From NCBI RefSeq assembly GCF_030512175.1, contig NZ_JAULBL010000001.1, positions 1,092,510 through 1,156,509 on the forward strand: 64,000 nt of DNA, given 5' to 3'. Made by a program: the position numbers and the translations under genes. The notes under the pieces are model-generated. The model worked only from the letters and a program-made list of their open reading frames with translations. It did not search any database and was not told where the DNA came from. This document shows positions 44,651-53,608 of the stretch, in pieces. The stretch comes from Paeniglutamicibacter sulfureus. Lineage in GTDB: Bacteria > Actinomycetota > Actinomycetes > Actinomycetales > Micrococcaceae. Numbering within the stretch: the first letter of the stretch is position 1; every line of letters begins with the position of its first letter.

Positions 44651-45877
44651 TTAGGTGTAGAGCGAGAGCGGTTGCAGCTCTCCATGCAGGAAGTGGGCGC
44701 CGACCTCGATCTTCTTGTAGTCGACCGGGTCGTGCAGGGTGTGGGTGCGCACATTGCGCCAGAAGAGGTCGAGGCCCACGGAATTGGCCGTCGAGCTGGC
44801 GCCGGTGACCTCATAAATGCGGTTGGCGACCTCGATGCCGGTCTCGGTGGCCACCACCTTCAGCTCGGCGATGGCGATGGCGTAGTCCCCGCGCTGCCCG
44901 GCCGTCAGCTCGTTGGAGCGGGCGACCTCGGTATCGAAGCGGCGGTTCAGCTTCTCGGCGAGCGCCTCCACCGCTGCTGTGCGGGCCTTCAGTTCCCCGA
45001 TGGCGCGCTGGAAGACCACGTCGTGCGCATAGCTTTCGGCGTTTGAGAGGAACCAGGCGTTCTTGCGCGCCAGCAGCAGTTCCCTGCCCTTGGCCAGCGC
45101 GCCCTGGGCGACGCCGAGGTAGAAGTTGCCGAAGCCCAACTGAACCCCCGGCGTCAGCAGCGAGGCGATGGGCTCGTCGGTGACCGGCCCGAGGATGTCC
45201 TCGGGCAACACCGCGACATCGGTGTACCGCACCGAGCCCGAGGCCGTCAGCCGCTGGCCGAGGTGGTCCCAGTCTCCCACCAGTTCCAGTCCCTCCCGCC
45301 CGGTGTCCAGCACGAAGGCCAGCACCTTGCCGTCGTTGGTTCCGCCTTGGATGACGGCGTTGACGATGATGACCTCGCCCACCCCGGAGCCGGTGGAGAA
45401 GCGCTTGAACCCGTTCAGGCGGTAGCCCTCGCCCTCTTCGGTGAGCACCAGGGTGGGGTCCACGGGGTTCACCGAGTCGCCCCAGAGCCAGCCGCCCTCC
45501 ACCGTGCGGCGCCACCAGGCCGGCTGGTCCTCCGGGGCCGCGTAGAAGCCGATGCCCGCCTGGTTGAAGTAGTGATAGGCCAGTAGCTGGGAGATCGAGC
45601 CGTCGGCGGTGGCCAGGATACGCACGGCGTGGAAGGAGGACTCGAAGTGTCCTCCGCCACCGCCGAACTCCGCAGGGACCAGCAGATCCAGCAGGCCCGA
45701 GGAGCGCAGCAATTCCGTCTCCGCATGGGGTGTCGCGTTGGCGCGGTCCCGGACCAGGGCATCGGTGGCAAGGGTGTCGGCCACCGATTGGGCGATGGCG
45801 CTCCAGTGGGCGATCTCCGCCTCGTCGGCGTTCCCGGTCCAGGGGGTGCGGCGCAGGGTCTCGGTGCTTGTGCTCAT
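44651..45877 (-). CDS. DszC/SfnC-like flavin-dependent monooxygenase 1 (acyl-CoA dehydrogenase fold)
   Basis: The 408-residue protein shares the fold of its neighbour at 43371: LRSSGLLDLLVPAEFGGGGG (~58-77), GYRLNGFKRFSTGSGVGE (~152) and a C-terminal LFWRNVRTHTLHDPVDYKK motif (~375). Two divergent paralogues in one operon suggest two successive oxidations or a heteromeric enzyme. Reduced flavin must come from a reductase encoded elsewhere; none is in this operon. It lies 15 bases downstream of the DszA/NtaA-like gene. General role, oxidation of a small S- or N-containing compound, is inferred from family and context. Confidence 0.86.
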   Translation of the reverse strand: MSTSTETLRRTPWTGNADEAEIAHWSAIAQSVADTLATDALVRDRANATPHAETELLRSSGLLDLLVPAEFGGGGGHFESSFHAVRILATADGSISQLLAYHYFNQAGIGFYAAPEDQPAWWRRTVEGGWLWGDSVNPVDPTLVLTEEGEGYRLNGFKRFSTGSGVGEVIIVNAVIQGGTNDGKVLAFVLDTGREGLELVGDWDHLGQRLTASGSVRYTDVAVLPEDILGPVTDEPIASLLTPGVQLGFGNFYLGVAQGALAKGRELLLARKNAWFLSNAESYAHDVVFQRAIGELKARTAAVEALAEKLNRRFDTEVARSNELTAGQRGDYAIAIAELKVVATETGIEVANRIYEVTGASSTANSVGLDLFWRNVRTHTLHDPVDYKKIEVGAHFLHGELQPLSLYT

Positions 45878-45892
45878 GTGCTTGCCTCTTTC

Positions 45893-47335
45893 CTAGGAGT
45901 GGTTCGAGGCCAGGACGGCCTCGGGGGTGGCGCTGGCCGCGGCCTCGGCTGCGGAGGGCTTGTCCGCATAGGAGCCGCGGTAGGCTGCCGCCGGGTGGGT
46001 GTCGGCGACCTTGGTGTTGCCCTGCCCGGCCACGTATTCGCGCAGCGTGGAACCCTCGTAGCCACCCCAGGCGCGTCCGCGCTTGCGCAGTTCCGGGACC
46101 ACCAGGTCGGAAAATTGCTCGAAGGACCCGGGGGTCACGGCGTAGGCCAGGTTGATGCCGTCGAGCCCCGATTCGTCCACCCAGCGCTCCACCTCATCGG
46201 CAACGGTCTCGGCTGAACCGACAAAGACCGGGCCGATGCCGCCGATGCCCAGGTAGTCGGCGATCGCATTCGGCGTCCACGACTTGGTGGCATCCGCGGT
46301 GGTGAAGATCGACAGGGCGGAGCGCGCAGCATTGGTGTCGATGTACTTCAGTTCGTCCTCGCCGGCGTACTTGCTCAAATCCAGGCCCGACCAGCCGCCA
46401 TAGAAGGTCATGGCGCCCTCGCGGGAGGAATAGGACTGGTATTCGCGGTACAGCGCCTCGGCCTTGGCATCCGAGTCGGCGACAACGGTGGTGACCAGGG
46501 CGTAGAGCTTGGCCGCATCGCGCGGGCGGCCGACCAGCTCGAGTTCGTCGCGGATTGCCTCGGTTTGCCGGCGGGTGACGGTGGTGTTGATCGAGTTCAG
46601 GAAGATCCCTTCGGCGTGCGTGGCGCCGAAGCGCCGGCCGCGTGAGGATGCCCCCGCTTGGAATATGGCAGGGGTGCGCTGCACCGAGGGCTCGGAGAGG
46701 TGGATTCCGGGCACCTTGTAGTACGTGCCGTCGTGGTTGATCGGGTGCACCTTGGAGGGGTCGGTGTAGATCCCGCGCTCCCTGTCCTTGACGACGGCGC
46801 CATCCTCCCACGAACCCTCCCAGAGCTTGTAGACGACCTCCATGAATTCATCGGCGAGGTCGTAGCGCTCGTCGTGTCCCAGTTGGCGCGTGTAGCCCAG
46901 GTTCCGCGCGGCGGATTCGAGGTAGCTGGTGACAACGTTCCAGCCGATGCGCCCGCCTGTGAGGTGGTCAAGCGAGGAGAACTTGCGGGCCAGTGCGTAG
47001 GGCTGTTCGTAGGTCAGCGCGCTGGTCACCGCGAACCCGAGGTTCTTGGTCACCACCGCCATCGCGGAGACCTGCATGAACGGGTCGTTCAGCGGGACCT
47101 GGTCGGCGTCCAGCAGTGCCGGGGCGCTGGAGTTTTGGTAGACGTCGTAGATTCCCAGCACGTCGGCCAGGAAGAGGGCGTCGAAGCCGCCGGCCTCGAG
47201 GGTCTTTGCCAGGGAAGTCCAGTATTCGAGGGTGTTGTAGGTATCCGCCCGATTTTCCGGGTGGCGCCAGAGCCCGGGGCTCTGGTGGGTCGGGGTGGTC
47301 ATGTCGAAGGCATTGAGGGAAATGCGTTGTGCCAT
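45893..47335 (-). CDS. LLM-class flavin-dependent monooxygenase, NtaA/SnaA/DszA family
   Basis: The 480-residue enzyme has the luciferase-like TIM barrel of the NtaA/SnaA/DszA/SoxA group: SLNAFDMTTPTHQSPGLWRH (start), GGFDALFLADVLG (~49), RKFSSLDHLTGGRIGWNVVTSY (~115-136), AIFQAGASSRGRRFGATHAEGIF (~223) and the substrate-loop region near 330. Enzymes of this group use FMNH2 from a separate reductase to cleave C-N or C-S bonds in chelators, sulfones or thioethers. It is downstream of two ABC permease genes by 18 bases and upstream of two DszC-like genes by 15, forming one operon. Confidence 0.9.
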   Translation of the reverse strand: MAQRISLNAFDMTTPTHQSPGLWRHPENRADTYNTLEYWTSLAKTLEAGGFDALFLADVLGIYDVYQNSSAPALLDADQVPLNDPFMQVSAMAVVTKNLGFAVTSALTYEQPYALARKFSSLDHLTGGRIGWNVVTSYLESAARNLGYTRQLGHDERYDLADEFMEVVYKLWEGSWEDGAVVKDRERGIYTDPSKVHPINHDGTYYKVPGIHLSEPSVQRTPAIFQAGASSRGRRFGATHAEGIFLNSINTTVTRRQTEAIRDELELVGRPRDAAKLYALVTTVVADSDAKAEALYREYQSYSSREGAMTFYGGWSGLDLSKYAGEDELKYIDTNAARSALSIFTTADATKSWTPNAIADYLGIGGIGPVFVGSAETVADEVERWVDESGLDGINLAYAVTPGSFEQFSDLVVPELRKRGRAWGGYEGSTLREYVAGQGNTKVADTHPAAAYRGSYADKPSAAEAAASATPEAVLASNHS

Positions 47336-47353
47336 GGCGTGTGGGGCCTCTTC

Positions 47354-48460
47354 CTAGTCGGTGCTCTGGGTTGCGTTGCGGTGTGCCGGCCTGGTCAATA
47401 GCCGGGCCAGGATCCCGCTTCCGGCCGGGACGCTTCGGGAAAGCAGCACACCGAGCAGGAGGATGGCCAACAGCACGACGCCGCGGCCCAGTCCCTGCCA
47501 GAAGAAGGAGAGCCCCACGAGGTTCATCCCGTTGCTCAGCAGAGCGAAGATCAGTACGCCGATGAGCGTCCCGGGCACCGAGACGCGTGAGAAGCGGGAA
47601 AGCGTCGCCCCGATGAAAACCGCGCCGATGGCATCCATCAGGTATGCCTGCCCGGATCCGGGCACGAACCCATTGGTCCGTGAGGCCAGGATGACTCCGG
47701 CGAACCCCGCAACCAGGGAGCAGAGCAGATAGGCCGAGACCGTGATGCGGTTGATCCGCAGCCCGGAGATCCGCGCCGCGGTGGGCTGCTCGCCGGTGAC
47801 CGTCACGGTGCGGCCCCAGCGGGTCGCCCCGAGCAGCACGCCGACGACCAGGGCAACGAGCGCGGCGCTGACGATCACCCCGTCCACGTCCAGCAGGTAA
47901 CCGCGGCCAAGCAGGGCGAACTCGATCGGCACGCGGGGCTTTGACAGGTAGATGGGGGCGCCACCGCCGGTGAGCAGTTGCTGGACGCTGGTGCCAATGA
48001 ACCAGACGCTCAGCGTGGCCAGGAACGGCGGGATGCGCAGGCCCACGATCAGTGCTGCATTGACGGCGCCGACCAGCAGTCCAAAAAGCAAACCGGCCGC
48101 GATGGCGACCCAGGCACGGTAACCGTCGGCGATCAACGCCGCGGACGCAAGCGCGGCCAGGTCCACGGCGACTCCGATGGACAGGTCGATGCCGCCGGCA
48201 CGGACCACGATGGTCATCCCGATGGCCACCAGCGACAGGATGGCCATCTGGCCCAGCACGCCGGCCAGGTTCCCTGCAGTCAGGAAGACCGGGGACAGCA
48301 TGCCGAAGCCGAGCAGGATCGCGGCCAGGGCCACCGGGGCAATCAGCCGCGGTGCGATGGCTCCGATCCGGCGCCGCTCCCGGCCGGGAGCGGGCCCGGG
48401 GTTGCCCTGCGGCGCCGGCGGGGTGGGCAGCAACGGTGGGGATTGTTGAATGAGGGTCAT
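47354..48460 (-). CDS. CUT2-type ABC permease 2 of the monooxygenase operon
   Basis: The 368-residue RbsC-like permease has about 8-10 helices after a Pro-rich cytoplasmic start. RAGGIDLSIGVAVDLAAL (~105) is the ATPase-contact motif of the family and DAIGAVFIGATL (~285) is its late conserved loop. ATG 48460 overlaps the stop of permease 1 as ATGA. Together they form a heterodimeric channel, as in AI-2 or ribose-type importers with two permeases. The longer open frame upstream has no support. Confidence 0.88.
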   Translation of the reverse strand: MTLIQQSPPLLPTPPAPQGNPGPAPGRERRRIGAIAPRLIAPVALAAILLGFGMLSPVFLTAGNLAGVLGQMAILSLVAIGMTIVVRAGGIDLSIGVAVDLAALASAALIADGYRAWVAIAAGLLFGLLVGAVNAALIVGLRIPPFLATLSVWFIGTSVQQLLTGGGAPIYLSKPRVPIEFALLGRGYLLDVDGVIVSAALVALVVGVLLGATRWGRTVTVTGEQPTAARISGLRINRITVSAYLLCSLVAGFAGVILASRTNGFVPGSGQAYLMDAIGAVFIGATLSRFSRVSVPGTLIGVLIFALLSNGMNLVGLSFFWQGLGRGVVLLAILLLGVLLSRSVPAGSGILARLLTRPAHRNATQSTD

Positions 48461-49464
48461 GATGCGGTGTTCCTTCCTCGGACAACGACGACGGCGAGCA
48501 CCAGCAGTATCAACAGTCCCTTGGCTGCGCCGACCCACTGGCTGGCAACCCCCAGCAGGGTCAGCCCGTTGGCCAGCCCGGCCACGAAGATTGCGGCGAC
48601 GACGGTGCCGGGGATGTTGACCACGAGCCGGCGGGAGAAGACGGTGGACATGTAGGCCACCAGGATGATGTCCAGCAGGATCTGCCCGCCGATGCCGGGG
48701 ACGGCGGCGGATAGCCGCGAGGCCAGCAATACCCCGGCGATGCCGCCCAACACGCCACTGATGACGTAGCTGGAGAAGCGGTAGCGTGCCGGGGACAGCC
48801 CGGCGATCGAGGCAGCCGTGGCGTTTTGCCCCACCGCGTAGCTGTTGACGCCCCAGGCGGTCTTGCCCAGCGCCCACCAGGCAAGCAGGGTGCCCGCAAC
48901 CAGCACCACGACGGCAGCCGGCAGGCCGGCGAAGGTTCCCTGGCGCAGCCACAGGAAGGCTCCCCCATCAAGGGCGACCTTGAGGTTGTCGCTGACCACC
49001 AGTTCCAGGGACGTGGCAATGCCCATGGTCGCCAGCGTGGCCAGCAGCGGCCGCAGGCCCAAGATGATGGCAGCTCCATTGACAGCACCCAGCGCCGCGG
49101 CAACGGCCAGACCCGTGAGCACGGCGGCCGTGGCTCCGGTGCCTGCCGCGACGGAAACGGCCGTGACGGTCCCGGCAAGCCCGGCGGTGGCCCCGATGGA
49201 AAGGTCGATGCCGCCCTCCAGGACGTCGTCGCCACCGGTGACGATCACGATGGCCAAGCCAATGCCGGCGATCCCGAAGACTGCTGCCTGGTTCAGCACC
49301 GAGGACACGTTCTCCCACTGCAGGAAGTGCGGCGACCCAAGGGCAAAGAAACCCAGAATGAGGACCACTGCGGCATAACCGGCCCAGGTGATCAGTGCGG
49401 GGCGTCTGAGCGGGGCGGCGGCCCCGGCGCCCGGACGGATGGGGTCCAGCGTGGTGACGCTCAT
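48457..49464 (-). CDS. CUT2-type ABC permease 1 of the monooxygenase operon
   Basis: The 335-residue RbsC-like permease shows GGDDVLEGGIDLSIGATAGLA (~75-95), the family's contact loop with a short insertion (DDVLE), and helices throughout. Its ATG overlaps the ATPase stop (ATGA-type, 49461-49464) and its own stop overlaps permease 2, indicating tight coupling. Substrate follows that of the binding protein at 51010. Confidence 0.88.
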   Translation of the reverse strand: MSVTTLDPIRPGAGAAAPLRRPALITWAGYAAVVLILGFFALGSPHFLQWENVSSVLNQAAVFGIAGIGLAIVIVTGGDDVLEGGIDLSIGATAGLAGTVTAVSVAAGTGATAAVLTGLAVAAALGAVNGAAIILGLRPLLATLATMGIATSLELVVSDNLKVALDGGAFLWLRQGTFAGLPAAVVVLVAGTLLAWWALGKTAWGVNSYAVGQNATAASIAGLSPARYRFSSYVISGVLGGIAGVLLASRLSAAVPGIGGQILLDIILVAYMSTVFSRRLVVNIPGTVVAAIFVAGLANGLTLLGVASQWVGAAKGLLILLVLAVVVVRGRNTAS

Positions 49465-51026
49465 GCGTACTGCCTCGCATTCAGGGTTTCGGGGGTGGAT
49501 TGGACCTGGTCTGGAGCCGAGGCGGCTCCCGAGGCGATCGCCAGAATCCGGTCGGTGGTGACCTCGGGTCCGGAAAGTTCCGCAGCGACCTTTCCGCGGT
49601 AAAGGACCAAGGTCCGGTCGGCGATGCCGATGAGTTCCTCCAGGTCCACAGTCACCACCAGCACGGCGGCTCCGGCCTCGACGAGCTCATTGATTTGGGC
49701 GTAGATCTGGGCACGGCTGCCGACGTCGACACCGGAGGTGGGCTGGTCAAGCACCAGCACCGAAGCGTCGGCGGCCAGCCACTTGCCCAGCACCGTTTTT
49801 TGCTGGTTTCCCCCGGAAAGGTTCCCGGCGATGGCCGAACCGTTGGCTGGGCGAATGTCGAGCTGCTCGATGTATTTCCTTGCAAGCCTGGTCTCCAGCG
49901 CGGGGGCAATGAATCCCAGGAGTTTCGAAACGTTGCCCAAGCGCGCCACTGACAGGTTTTCCGCCACGGTGTTTCGCACGAAGATGCCGTCGCGGCGGCG
50001 ATTCGAGGGCACATAGGCCCCGCCGTTGGCAACGAATCCGGCCACGTCGCGCACCGGTTGACCGCTCAGCTGAACACTCCCGTGGCGCTTGGCGGTGCCG
50101 GTGACGGCGTCGGCGACGACATCCACTCCGGAGCCGACCAGCCCGGTGATGGCCAGCACCTCTCCGGGAAGCACCTGGAGGTCAAGCCCCTGCAGGGCGC
50201 CGGGAACACTGAGTCCACGGACCTGAAGTGCCGGTATCTTGCTGTCGGGACGGCGTGGGGTCCGCCCGTGGTCGAACTCGACGACCTTGCGACCCACCAT
50301 CAGCTCGACCACGTCTTCAAGGCTGTCCCCGGCGCGCAGCGACACATTCCCGGCGTTCCCGCCGTTGCGCAGCACGGTGATCTTTTCGGTGATCTCGTTG
50401 AGTTCCTGCAGGTAGTGGGAGATGTAGATGATGCCAACTCCGGCGCCCTGAAGGCGGCGCAGGGTGCCGAAGAGCTGGTCGACCTCGCCTGAGGCCAGCG
50501 GCGCGGTTGGCTCGTCCAGGATCAGCACCCGCGGTTCGGAAAGCACCGCCCGGGTGATCTGGAGCAGTTGCTGCTGGGCAACAGTGAGCCGTTCCACCAG
50601 CAGGGAGGCATCGATGTGCTGGCCGGTGACGCGCAGGATGTCGGAGGCGGCTTTCTGTTCCAGGTTGCCGCGGCGTATCCAGCCGCGGCCGAGGTCCCGG
50701 TGCCCGAGGTACAGCTGTTCCGCGACGGAGAGCCTGGGGGCCAGGTGCCGGTCCTGGTGGATCACGTGGATACCCAGCTCCTCGGCGTCGGCCGGCCTGG
50801 CGATGGACACGGGGTTGCCGTCCAGCCGGATCTCGCCTGAGTCGGCGGCATAGAGACCGGTGAGGATCTTGATCAGTGTCGACTTGCCGGCCCCGTTCTC
50901 GCCAACGAGCCCCAGGATCTGCCCGGAACCGAGCTCGAGGTCGACGTCGGTGAGGACCTGCGCGGAACCGAACGACTTGTTGATTCCGGTCATTTCCAGC
51001 AGCGGGACGTTAGATGCCGAGGTCAA
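49461..51026 (-). CDS. CUT2-type ABC ATPase of the monooxygenase operon, domain 2 with altered Walker B
   Basis: The 521-residue protein has two nucleotide-binding domains. Domain 1 looks intact: GENGAGKST (~42), signature region LTVAQQQLLQITRAV (~147) and LILDEPTAPLA (~169). Domain 2 has the family's degenerate Walker A (GLVGSGVDV, ~297) and signature LSGGNQQKTVLGKW (~404), but its Walker B reads LVLDQPTSGVD, with Gln428 (codon CAG at 49743-49745) in place of the catalytic Glu. Domain 2 may therefore bind but hydrolyse ATP poorly. The gene overlaps the binding-protein gene by 17 bases and permease 1 by 4. Confidence 0.9.
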   Translation of the reverse strand: MTSASNVPLLEMTGINKSFGSAQVLTDVDLELGSGQILGLVGENGAGKSTLIKILTGLYAADSGEIRLDGNPVSIARPADAEELGIHVIHQDRHLAPRLSVAEQLYLGHRDLGRGWIRRGNLEQKAASDILRVTGQHIDASLLVERLTVAQQQLLQITRAVLSEPRVLILDEPTAPLASGEVDQLFGTLRRLQGAGVGIIYISHYLQELNEITEKITVLRNGGNAGNVSLRAGDSLEDVVELMVGRKVVEFDHGRTPRRPDSKIPALQVRGLSVPGALQGLDLQVLPGEVLAITGLVGSGVDVVADAVTGTAKRHGSVQLSGQPVRDVAGFVANGGAYVPSNRRRDGIFVRNTVAENLSVARLGNVSKLLGFIAPALETRLARKYIEQLDIRPANGSAIAGNLSGGNQQKTVLGKWLAADASVLVLDQPTSGVDVGSRAQIYAQINELVEAGAAVLVVTVDLEELIGIADRTLVLYRGKVAAELSGPEVTTDRILAIASGAASAPDQVQSTPETLNARQYA

Positions 51027-52104
51027 GGCGCACCTGATTCACGTTGGACTTGTCGATGAACACCGGGGCCAGGTAGCTGGTGTTGGGGACCTCGTCGGCT
51101 CGGTCACCGAGCAAGAGGGCAACGTTGGCAGCCGACTTGGCTGCCATCGCCTTGGTCTGCTGCGCAACGGTTACGGTGTAGGAGCTTTCCGGGTCCGCGA
51201 TGAGGTCAAGTGCCCCGGGTTCGGCGTCGACGCCGTAGAGCTTGATTTCGTCCCTGCCTGCCGAATCGACGGCCTGGGCCGCACCAATCAGCGGGATGTC
51301 CCAGCAGCTCCAGATGGCGTCGATCTCCCCGGCGGGGAGTCTGCGAAGCTGGTCCTGGACCTGCTTCTTGGCATCCTCGATGGTGCCTTCGTATTTGTCC
51401 TGAAGCTCGGGCTTCAGGATTTCGATTCCCGGGTAGTCCTCGAGCACCACCTTGAGTTCGCTGTAGCGGATCCGGCACGGGGCCACTCCGGGGAAACCGT
51501 TGAAGGCCAGGATCTTGCCCTTGCCCCCGATGTCCTCGGCCAGGGTGCGGGCAACGGTGGAGCCGACCCACCAGTTGTCGCCGGTGACGTTGTTGCTGCT
51601 GTACTCGGACTGGAAATCTATGGTGAACAGTGCGATCCCGGCCTCGTCGACCTTCTTCAGGGCGGGACTGAGCGTTTGGGCATCACCGAGGATCACGATG
51701 ATCGCATCAGGCTGCTGCGTGACGAGGTTTTCCACGTTGCTGACGTGCTTGTCGTCCTTTGCCTCGGCCTGGGTTGCAATCACCGTGCCACCGAGTTCCT
51801 CAATTCGGGATTGGAGCTCCTCATAAATAACGCGGCTGTAGTCGTGGACAATGTCCTTCGCGGCGATTCCAACCGTCTTGCCTTCCAGCGAGGGGACGCC
51901 GGCGAGGGGGTCGGCTTCTGCAACGGGAGCGCCCGCTGCCCCCGTGCCTGGTTGGTTGGCGACCGGAGCGGCAGTGGCCACTGGTTCCTTCAGCGAGCAT
52001 CCAGTGACCATCAAGGTCAGCGCGGCTGCCAGGCTCGCGCCCTTAAGAATCGCTCCGCGCAGCGCACGGCCTGACGATGCCGAGTGGGATTTGGTGTTTT
52101 CCAT
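51010..52104 (-). CDS. CUT2-type ABC substrate-binding lipoprotein of the monooxygenase operon
   Basis: The 364-residue lipoprotein has a basic, hydrophobic leader ending in lipobox VTGC (~residue 33), an Ala/Pro/Gly linker, then an RbsB/LsrB-type two-lobe domain (KTVGIAAKDIVHDYSRVIYEEL, ~80; PDAIIVILGDAQTL, ~135; AIWSCWDIPLIGAAQAVDSAG, ~270). It captures the operon's substrate outside the cell. ATG 52104 is chosen because GAAGGA lies nine bases upstream; the ATG at 52113 directly abuts that ribosome site. It is the first gene of the seven-gene operon, so its upstream region holds the promoter. Confidence 0.9.
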   Translation of the reverse strand: MENTKSHSASSGRALRGAILKGASLAAALTLMVTGCSLKEPVATAAPVANQPGTGAAGAPVAEADPLAGVPSLEGKTVGIAAKDIVHDYSRVIYEELQSRIEELGGTVIATQAEAKDDKHVSNVENLVTQQPDAIIVILGDAQTLSPALKKVDEAGIALFTIDFQSEYSSNNVTGDNWWVGSTVARTLAEDIGGKGKILAFNGFPGVAPCRIRYSELKVVLEDYPGIEILKPELQDKYEGTIEDAKKQVQDQLRRLPAGEIDAIWSCWDIPLIGAAQAVDSAGRDEIKLYGVDAEPGALDLIADPESSYTVTVAQQTKAMAAKSAANVALLLGDRADEVPNTSYLAPVFIDKSNVNQVRLDLGI

Positions 52105-52643
52105 GAAACGCATTCCTTCAACAATCTCGGTGGCGAAGAAATCGACAAACAATCCGACCCATGGCCAGCAGGTCCTGGCCGCGGGAGGAATCGCGAGATC
52201 TCCATCGGTCCTGGCCGAAGCACTATCCACGGATTGCTCCGTAAACTTGCTGCGGCGTCAACAAGCCAGGTCTCTCGGCCGCTCTGGATGGGTACTCATC
52301 GATTCAAACAGCCTGATTCCGCCGAATAAATACGACCGTAATATGTCGGTTGCTTCAGGCCTCATGACGTCGTCTGGCGACTTTCACGTCGTCACACCGG
52401 GCCGAATCCCGCCCTTCATCGACCTCGAGATGTCATATGGCGGAAGGAACCGTCACCTTTCGCCTTCAATTTGGAACTAGCCGCCCTCCGCTCCATCCGC
52501 TACGGCTTCTCCCGCTGCGGCCGGTGACACATTCACCAGACTCGGCTTCGCAATGCACTTTGTGTCCGGCAGGAATCAAACCGCCCAGGGCTGACGACTG
52601 ATGCAGTGCGCCTACGGCGCACGATGCCGATGGCAAAAGATGT
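52105..52643. other. Non-coding stretch upstream of the monooxygenase operon
   Basis: About 540 bases. It must hold the leftward promoter of the binding-protein operon, but I see no clear -35/-10 pair or palindrome. Short frames (for example 45 codons from 52343) lack ribosome sites. Composition is less GC-biased than the neighbours, consistent with decayed sequence. Confidence 0.4.
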
Positions 52644-52684
52644 TGTCGGAATTCATGCTCCGACACTGACAAAAAATCTAGAAT
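52644..52684 (+). promoter_or_regulatory. Inverted repeat and -10 element before the 88-residue gene
   Basis: TGTCGGA (52644-52650) and TCCGACA (52659-52665) are perfect 7-bp arms around eight bases. A TAGAAT hexamer follows at 52679-52684. The arrangement suits an activator or repressor site over the -35 region. Confidence 0.45.
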
Positions 52685-52709
52685 TAGGGTACGGATAAAG
52701 GACCTGGTG

Positions 52710-52976
52710 ATGAACATGAAAAACAAACGTCCCCGCTCGGCAGGCAATGCAGGCAGTACTTCCAGGATGGGCCCTGCCGCGCTGCACGGTTCGGCGTCAA
52801 GCCCCGGACTCCCAAATTTGGCAGGTGCCCAGATCCCGGGCCCGGGTACCAAGCATGTCCTCTACGGCGCGGACGGTACGCTCTCCGACGCGGCTGCCGA
52901 TCCGTGGGAACTTGAGGGCCATTTGGGTTCCCGCGGCGGGATTCGCTCTTTCCTGGGCAGGATCTTTAGACGCTGA
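52710..52976 (+). CDS. Small orphan protein, 88 residues
   Basis: ATG 52710 has AAAGGA seven bases upstream and a TAGAAT element with a perfect inverted repeat before that, which is more support than random frames have. The product is Gly/Ala/Pro/Ser-rich, without a membrane segment, strongly basic at the start (KNKRPR) and with a short amphipathic, basic tail (IRSFLGRIFRR). I recognise no family. The tail could bind membranes or nucleic acid; a bacteriocin-like or regulatory peptide is possible. It stands alone, divergent from the decayed HicB gene. Confidence 0.5.
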   Translation: MNMKNKRPRSAGNAGSTSRMGPAALHGSASSPGLPNLAGAQIPGPGTKHVLYGADGTLSDAAADPWELEGHLGSRGGIRSFLGRIFRR

Positions 52977-53110
52977 GGTGTCGCAAGGAATCCAATCTGT
53001 TGAACTCCACGGAGTAGTACGTCTACCTGAAGCGCAGGCAACCATCATCATGGTTTTCTGCGCTTCAGTTCCCACTCGAAGTCTTAGCGTTGGCCCCGGG
53101 CAGCCGGGAT

Positions 53111-53436
53111 CGAGCTCAGGAACCGATCCAACAAGACACCCTGCTTCTGGCCTCGACCACAAGTTACCCGTGCTCGGCCGGTGAGACCCGAACGCGAAGG
53201 TTGCCACTATAGGAACGCTCGGAGAACGGTGCAGGCCCGTCTTCGCCATTGAATTCGAGGTCGCGTACGACTCCTTCGACGAGATTCTCCAATGCGCGAA
53301 GGGACGCGTGCTGATCGTCGTCGAGCCATGACAGTGAGGGAAATTCCGCAACGGTCGCAACAAATTCCTCGTCTGCAGGCGACCATTCAGCTCAATAGCG
53401 GTAATGGGAAATGCGCGGACGAGCGACGGCTTGCAT
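53111..53436 (-). pseudogene. Decayed HicB-family antitoxin gene
   Basis: From ATG 53436 (with AAGGAG seven bases upstream) the frame reads MQAVARPRISHYRY, then TGA at codon 15, and continues without interruption as AEWSPADEEFVATVAEFPS and so on to SYSGNLRVRVSPAEHG before TAA at 53164. This is the HicB partial-RNase-H-like domain; the ribbon-helix-helix end, expected after VRVSP, is only recoverable in shifted frames (for example QGVLLDRFLSS down to about 53111). One nonsense change and at least one frameshift make it non-functional. No intact toxin gene is beside it; a 73-codon frame overlapping its start is unassigned. Confidence 0.75.
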
Positions 53437-53608
53437 CCTTCGACTCCTTCAAGTTGGCGATCGCTGCTAGCACTTGGGCGACCTGACATGGCTTGGCCGT
53501 CCCGCCGCGCCCACACGAAAGGTAACGCAGGCCGTCACAAACCTCCCTTCTTCCAAGCGAACTGGTTTCATATAGCGAGGAACGAGCTTGGAAAGGGCGA
53601 ATAACCAT

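Noticed and set aside
43371-47335. Dibenzothiophene desulfurisation (dszABC)
   Set aside because: Only general DszA/DszC-family similarity; no DszB, and the importer type does not fit an aromatic hydrocarbon.
52343-52480. Possible 45-codon gene
   Set aside because: No ribosome site and no conserved features.
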